NCBI RefSeq assembly: GCF_026107645.2
Contig: NZ_JAPCHV010000002.1
Span: 186,001 to 250,000 of the forward strand
From: Flavobacterium sp. MFBS3-15
Lineage (GTDB): Bacteria > Bacteroidota > Bacteroidia > Flavobacteriales > Flavobacteriaceae
Length of the DNA stretch: 64,000 bases
Direction of reading: 5' to 3'
Made by a program: the position numbers and the translations under genes
Notes under the pieces: generated by a model
What the model was told of the DNA's origin: nothing
Seen by the model: only the letters and a program-made list of their open reading frames with translations
Databases searched by the model: none
In this document: piece by piece, positions 60,334 to 64,000 of the stretch
How the letters are laid out: each line of letters opens with the position of its first letter
How positions within the stretch are numbered: position 1 is the stretch's first letter

Positions 60334-60960
60334 ATGATTAAAGTACTCATAGTAGATGACCACCATTTGTTTGCCGAAGGGGTAAAATCCATGTTTAATG
60401 CCGCCGACGGCATAGAGGTCGTGGCCCATACCATGAACGGGAATGCCATAGCTTCGATCCTGGAAACTACCGATATCGACCTGATCCTGATGGATATCGA
60501 CATGCCGGTCATAGACGGCATTGCCTCGATGGAGCTTTTGAAAAGCAAGGGGTTTGACAAGCCGATACTGATGCTTACCATGCATCAATCCATCAAAATG
60601 ATACGGGATGCGCTGGAAAAAGGCGCACAGGGCTACATACTCAAGGATGCCTCGAAATCGGACCTGGTGCAGGCCATCAAAACCACGAGCCAACGGCAGA
60701 ATTATTTCCACCCTAAAATTAATGACCAGGTATTCAATTACCTGCGCGGAAAAAATACGGTAAACACCGACCAGCTTTCCTCGCGCGAAAAAGAGATCAT
60801 AAAATGCGTTTCGCAGGGCATGAATACCAAGGCTATTTCCGGGGTGCTGTTCATCAGCGAGCATACCGTGAAAACGCACCGCAGGAACATCATGCACAAG
60901 CTCAATGTAAAAACCTCGGCCGAATTGATAAAGCTGGCCCTGGACAAAGGGATCATTTAA
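60334..60960 (+). CDS. LuxR/NarL-family response regulator
   Basis: 208 residues. The receiver has VDDHH near 8-11, phospho-acceptor Asp54 in ILMDIDMP, Thr82 and Lys104. The LuxR-type helix-turn-helix spans about 148-205 (SSREKEIIKCVSQGMNTKAI, LFISEHTVKTHRRNIMHKL). It starts 10 bases after the kinase stop, so it is the cognate partner. LuxR-type regulators bind short imperfect palindromes as dimers, which fits the four ATACC-N8-GGTAT sites beginning 2.4 kb upstream. Confidence 0.93.
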   Translation: MIKVLIVDDHHLFAEGVKSMFNAADGIEVVAHTMNGNAIASILETTDIDLILMDIDMPVIDGIASMELLKSKGFDKPILMLTMHQSIKMIRDALEKGAQGYILKDASKSDLVQAIKTTSQRQNYFHPKINDQVFNYLRGKNTVNTDQLSSREKEIIKCVSQGMNTKAISGVLFISEHTVKTHRRNIMHKLNVKTSAELIKLALDKGII

Positions 60961-61566
60961 TCAGATGCCCAGCTTTCTTTTGAGTTTAAGAAAAACCAGG
61001 GCGGTAGTATAGGCGTTGCCCGCGGCGGTAAGGCGCTCACTCTTGCTTATCTTAACCGCATCGCACAGCTCATCAAGCGTAATGGTGGCGTCTTCAGGAA
61101 GGTCCTTCCAGCGCTGGTACAGGGTATTGGTATCCATTACAGGGTTTTTGAGGCGGCCGAGATCGAGCCTTTTTAGCGCCTGGTTGATCATTTCAATGTC
61201 CAGGTTGACGTTGTGTCCCACAAGTGTAGCATCCTTTATAAAGTTAAGGAACTGTATCATGGCCTCGGCCTCGACAAACTTTTCCTGCGTCGGCTGCCTC
61301 AGGGCACCTCCGCTAAGCGCGACCGATTGCGTATTGAACTTATCCTGCTGCACGAATACCTGCATGAAATCGCCCACTTCAATCGCATTTCCCGTAACCC
61401 CGATCGCGCCAATGGATAGTATTACATCTTCTTTCCAGTCCATCCCGGAAGCTTCCATGTCAAATATCACATAGCGCCTGCGCTCTTTGTCGTCACCTTC
61501 AAACAGGGCGAGGTAGTTTTTCCAGAATTGGGGCGCGCTGCCGCCTGTAAGCCAGTCGAATGCCAT
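60961..61566 (-). CDS. DnaQ-like 3'-5' exonuclease
   Basis: 201 residues of a DEDD exonuclease domain. ExoI is YVIFDMEASG (Asp36, Glu38), ExoII VGHNVNLDIEMINQAL and ExoIII YTTALVFLKL with an upstream SERLTAAGNAYT. It resembles the PolC/DnaQ-type exonucleases that are encoded beside DUF294/CBS proteins. The stop codon is adjacent to the stop of the convergent response-regulator gene, and the start follows the CBS/NTase stop by one base, so the two genes are co-transcribed. Confidence 0.88.
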   Translation of the reverse strand: MAFDWLTGGSAPQFWKNYLALFEGDDKERRRYVIFDMEASGMDWKEDVILSIGAIGVTGNAIEVGDFMQVFVQQDKFNTQSVALSGGALRQPTQEKFVEAEAMIQFLNFIKDATLVGHNVNLDIEMINQALKRLDLGRLKNPVMDTNTLYQRWKDLPEDATITLDELCDAVKISKSERLTAAGNAYTTALVFLKLKRKLGI

Positions 61567-61567
61567 A

Positions 61568-63487
61568 TTACTTGATGGAGGTTATTGAAAATCGGTTCTT
61601 GATCATGTCCTGTATGTCGCTTATCGGCTGGAAAGTGTTTTTAAGCTTTACTTTATCTGATTTCGACAACTCGTTTAAGTTCAAATATTTGCCGTCTGAA
61701 CTGCCTTTGAGCCCTTCCTCAGTACGGAACTTCATCAGGGTATTATAGGCTTCGGCGCACTCTTCATAAAGGTCGGCGCTTTTGGGTTCCAGTTCAGCCA
61801 GTTTTTTGTAGCGGTGGTACGTATTGGTTATTTCGATAAGGTTGTGGCTTAGCGCCAGCAGCCTTGCCGCATCAACAAGGGGTTCAAGAGCCCGGCTCTT
61901 AATGTCGAAAAAGTCTTTGTGCTCCCCGTCGCTTTCCACAAGGAATTGCCTGAAAAAGCCCAGTGGCGGCGGATTTTTAAGCACATCTGCGGCAAGGTAG
62001 GCAAAAAACTTCTTATTCCGGGCAATGTTCATTTCGATATGGGACGACAGGGCATCCTCAATTACCGGCGCACCATAGATGAAATCAAAATCAAAGAAAG
62101 TGCTGCTTAGCTCTACATTCTTTTCCGCAGGCGTATTGATCCATGAATCGTATTGCTTCATCCAGTCGGTCAGCGATTTGCACCACTGGCTGTTGCTGGC
62201 CAGCAGTTTGGCCGGTGAGGGCTCATAGCCTACCTTGCCCAGGTAGTCAATCACAATTTCGGCAAGCTCTACAAAATAACGCTTTACATTATTGTATTGT
62301 TCAGGCTCAACATCTTCAAAAATCAGGGCATTGTCCTGGTCGGTAAGCAAAAGCTGCTCTTTACGGCCCTGGCTCCCGATATTCATCCATACGAAACGGA
62401 CAGGAGGGGGGCTGCCGATTTTTTCTACGGCCAACTCTATGGCGCGGCGCGTTATGGCAATATTGATCTCGGCAACGATATTTGAAATGTGGGAGATAGG
62501 TATAAGGTTGTCAATAGAACTCTGGATAAGGTCGGTAAGCTTTTCACGCACATAACGCAGTTCTTTGGCGTTGGCAGCCCTGCGCGTCTGTTTTAAAAGT
62601 ACTCCCGGGGTATTGGATTGTGCTGCAACCACATCGTGCTCCGAAATGATGCCGCTTACCGTGGATTTGTCTGTCCCGTCCTTTGTTACGCAAAGGTGGG
62701 CTACATTGTGCTTGAGCATCAGCATTTGTGCCTCGGCAATGGAAATGTTTTCAGGGACGGTGATCACCGGGCTGGTCATAACCTCGCGTGCCGGCGCTTC
62801 AATGGACATCAGGCCTGTAGCAATTTTGGAACGCAGGTCCCTGTCGGTGATGATGCCTATCGGCAGGTGGTCCTCATGGATGATCACGCTGCCTACGGCG
62901 CTGTTGGACATTGTTTTGGCAATGAACTTCAGTATATCGTCGGCATTGGCCGTAATGGGGTTGCGGGTATATTTTATCGGCTGGAAATATTGTATGTCAG
63001 CAACCTGGTCGCTAAAAATCACATTCTCTGCCATCAGCTTGCCGCTGCGTTCCTTGTCGTAAGGGTTGCGTGTCTGTGAGGCAAAGCTTTCGAGCAGGAA
63101 CTCGAGCACTTTTGGGTTTTGCGTGATGAAAGGGCGGAAAGCCTCGATAGGAATGGCATATACAATTGACTCCTCCCGTGCACGTGCCGTCATGAGATAA
63201 TCGTTTTTGGCAAAAAAAGGCCGCAATCCGAGAATATCGCCCTCGTCGCACTTGTCGATAAGGGTTTCCTCCGCATCCGAAGTAAGGGAAAGGCCCACGG
63301 CGCCATCCTTAACTATATAAAAGTCAGGGTGGGTAGCATCTCCGCCCTTAAAGAGTACCTGGTTCTTTTCGAGATAAATGACTTTTGACTGCTCGCAAAT
63401 ATGCATAAGGTCGGCATAGTCGAGGCTGCTGAAAGGAGGGGAGTGCTTAAGAAAGTCGGCAATGCCTTGCGCTACGGGGTTTTTCAT
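61568..63487 (-). CDS. cNMP-binding / CBS / DUF294 nucleotidyltransferase-like protein
   Basis: 639 residues. A cyclic-nucleotide-binding domain (about 15-145: VLFKGGDATHPDFYIVKDG) is followed by two CBS domains (about 170-295, with MSNSAVGSVIIHEDHLPIGI and HNVAHLCVTKDG). Then comes the DUF294 nucleotidyltransferase-like domain with GSQGRKEQLLLTDQDNALIF (371-390; Asp383 and Asp385) and its helical C-terminal domain. Such proteins sit next to DnaQ-like exonucleases and sometimes acs or acetate-uptake genes in other bacteria. The role is unknown; ligand-gated nucleotidyl transfer is an inference. Confidence 0.92.
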   Translation of the reverse strand: MKNPVAQGIADFLKHSPPFSSLDYADLMHICEQSKVIYLEKNQVLFKGGDATHPDFYIVKDGAVGLSLTSDAEETLIDKCDEGDILGLRPFFAKNDYLMTARAREESIVYAIPIEAFRPFITQNPKVLEFLLESFASQTRNPYDKERSGKLMAENVIFSDQVADIQYFQPIKYTRNPITANADDILKFIAKTMSNSAVGSVIIHEDHLPIGIITDRDLRSKIATGLMSIEAPAREVMTSPVITVPENISIAEAQMLMLKHNVAHLCVTKDGTDKSTVSGIISEHDVVAAQSNTPGVLLKQTRRAANAKELRYVREKLTDLIQSSIDNLIPISHISNIVAEINIAITRRAIELAVEKIGSPPPVRFVWMNIGSQGRKEQLLLTDQDNALIFEDVEPEQYNNVKRYFVELAEIVIDYLGKVGYEPSPAKLLASNSQWCKSLTDWMKQYDSWINTPAEKNVELSSTFFDFDFIYGAPVIEDALSSHIEMNIARNKKFFAYLAADVLKNPPPLGFFRQFLVESDGEHKDFFDIKSRALEPLVDAARLLALSHNLIEITNTYHRYKKLAELEPKSADLYEECAEAYNTLMKFRTEEGLKGSSDGKYLNLNELSKSDKVKLKNTFQPISDIQDMIKNRFSITSIK

Positions 63488-63641
63488 ACAAATTATTTGG
63501 AACCTAAATGTACAGATTTTTCAATTCACCCAAAAGTGATGCTTACAGGAAAAGCATAAAGGTTTGTTAAAATTGACCCGACAAAGCAAATCAACCCTGT
63601 AATGCTTAAATTTACCGTATCAATTTTATAAATAAACAACC

Positions 63642-64000
63642 ATGAAATTATTTACGAAAACCGTAATGCTTTTTGTAGCTGTGTTAGCTACATCATTAAC
63701 ATCTGCCCAGGATAAAAAACCGGCCAGCCCGCCGGCAACCGCTACCGGTAAGATCAATGGCGCAAACATTACCATCGACTACAGCAGCCCGTCTGTAAAA
63801 GGAAGGGTTATCTGGGGAGAGCTTGTGCCATATGGCAAATTATGGCGCGCAGGAGCCAACAAGCCCACAACTTTTGAAACCGATAAAGCCCTGATGGTTG
63901 AAGGCAAAGAACTGCCGGCAGGAAAATATGCGTTGTATGTAATTCCGGAAAAAGGTACTGCAACAGTGATTTTCGGTAAAGATCCTTCAGTTGGTTTCAA
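63642..64000 (+). CDS. DUF2911 family exported protein (partial, runs off the right edge)
   Basis: The first 119 codons are visible from the ATG at 63642. Signal peptide (ending LTSAQ), then a short Pro/Ala/Lys-rich linker and the DUF2911 start: TIDYSSPSVKGRVIWGELV, YGKLWRAGANKPTTFETDK, LPAGKYALYVIP. DUF2911 proteins are exported, widespread in Bacteroidota and of unknown function. A terminal incomplete gene, so length and C-terminus cannot be judged. Confidence 0.88.
   Translation, partial: MKLFTKTVMLFVAVLATSLTSAQDKKPASPPATATGKINGANITIDYSSPSVKGRVIWGELVPYGKLWRAGANKPTTFETDKALMVEGKELPAGKYALYVIPEKGTATVIFGKDPSVGF

Overview
The window looks like a chromosomal segment of a Bacteroidota bacterium, most likely a Flavobacterium-type member of the Flavobacteriaceae. 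The evidence is proteins ending in type IX secretion sorting domains, Bacteroidota-type promoters (TTG about 18-21 bases before TAnnTTTG), family-typical genes (DUF3822, the DUF2911-type precursor, YifB, a DsbD-like fusion), and AT-rich gaps filled with palindromic repeats of the kind common in flavobacterial genomes. I saw no tRNA, rRNA, phage, transposase or CRISPR array. The one structural RNA gene is rnpB.

Layout. 1-12 kb: a thioredoxin-like protein, an esterase, a lipoprotein, an FAD protein, an S9 dipeptidyl-peptidase, a PLP-dependent gamma-lyase divergent from an Lrp regulator, and a type-B carboxylesterase. 12-29 kb: a large secreted Asp-box protein, lpdA, a pabB-like gene with tilS and dsbD, a CoA-disulfide-reductase-like enzyme with a cation/proton antiporter, yifB/comM, and a topoisomerase IB pair. 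29-37 kb: rnpB, a secreted FG-GAP protein, rsmD with DUF3822, a RecD-like helicase, kdsB, a luciferase-like monooxygenase and a lipoprotein archaemetzincin.

37.9-49.7 kb is a catabolic block. A leftward run encodes a flavin reductase, a fused FAD monooxygenase/old-yellow-enzyme protein of the 2-aminobenzoyl-CoA or salicylyl-CoA 5-hydroxylase type, a benzoate-CoA-ligase-like enzyme, a hot-dog thioesterase, a nitrilase, a small membrane protein, a gentisate-dioxygenase-like bicupin, a fumarylacetoacetase-family hydrolase and a maleate isomerase. A MHS-family transporter diverges from it. Together they read as CoA-dependent 5-hydroxylation of anthranilate or salicylate, thioester release, gentisate-type ring cleavage, and conversion to pyruvate plus fumarate. 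acs follows. The last three gene junctions of the leftward run are each occupied by a different repeat family.

52.5-55.8 kb is a light-sensing operon: a single-domain response regulator, a biliverdin-forming heme oxygenase and a bacteriophytochrome kinase.

55.8-61 kb is the most unusual part. Two paralogous proteins of a family I do not recognise are encoded leftward. Rightward, an AidA/PixA-like protein is followed 8 bases later by a TPR histidine kinase and then a LuxR-type response regulator. An imperfect palindrome, ATACCCCAAAAGAGGTAT, occurs four times: once before each of the two leftward genes, once before the rightward operon, and once before a gene-less stretch that ends in a hairpin (a candidate small RNA or micropeptide). 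I infer that this is the binding site of the adjacent response regulator. The window ends with a DnaQ-like exonuclease, a cNMP/CBS/DUF294 protein and the start of a DUF2911 gene.
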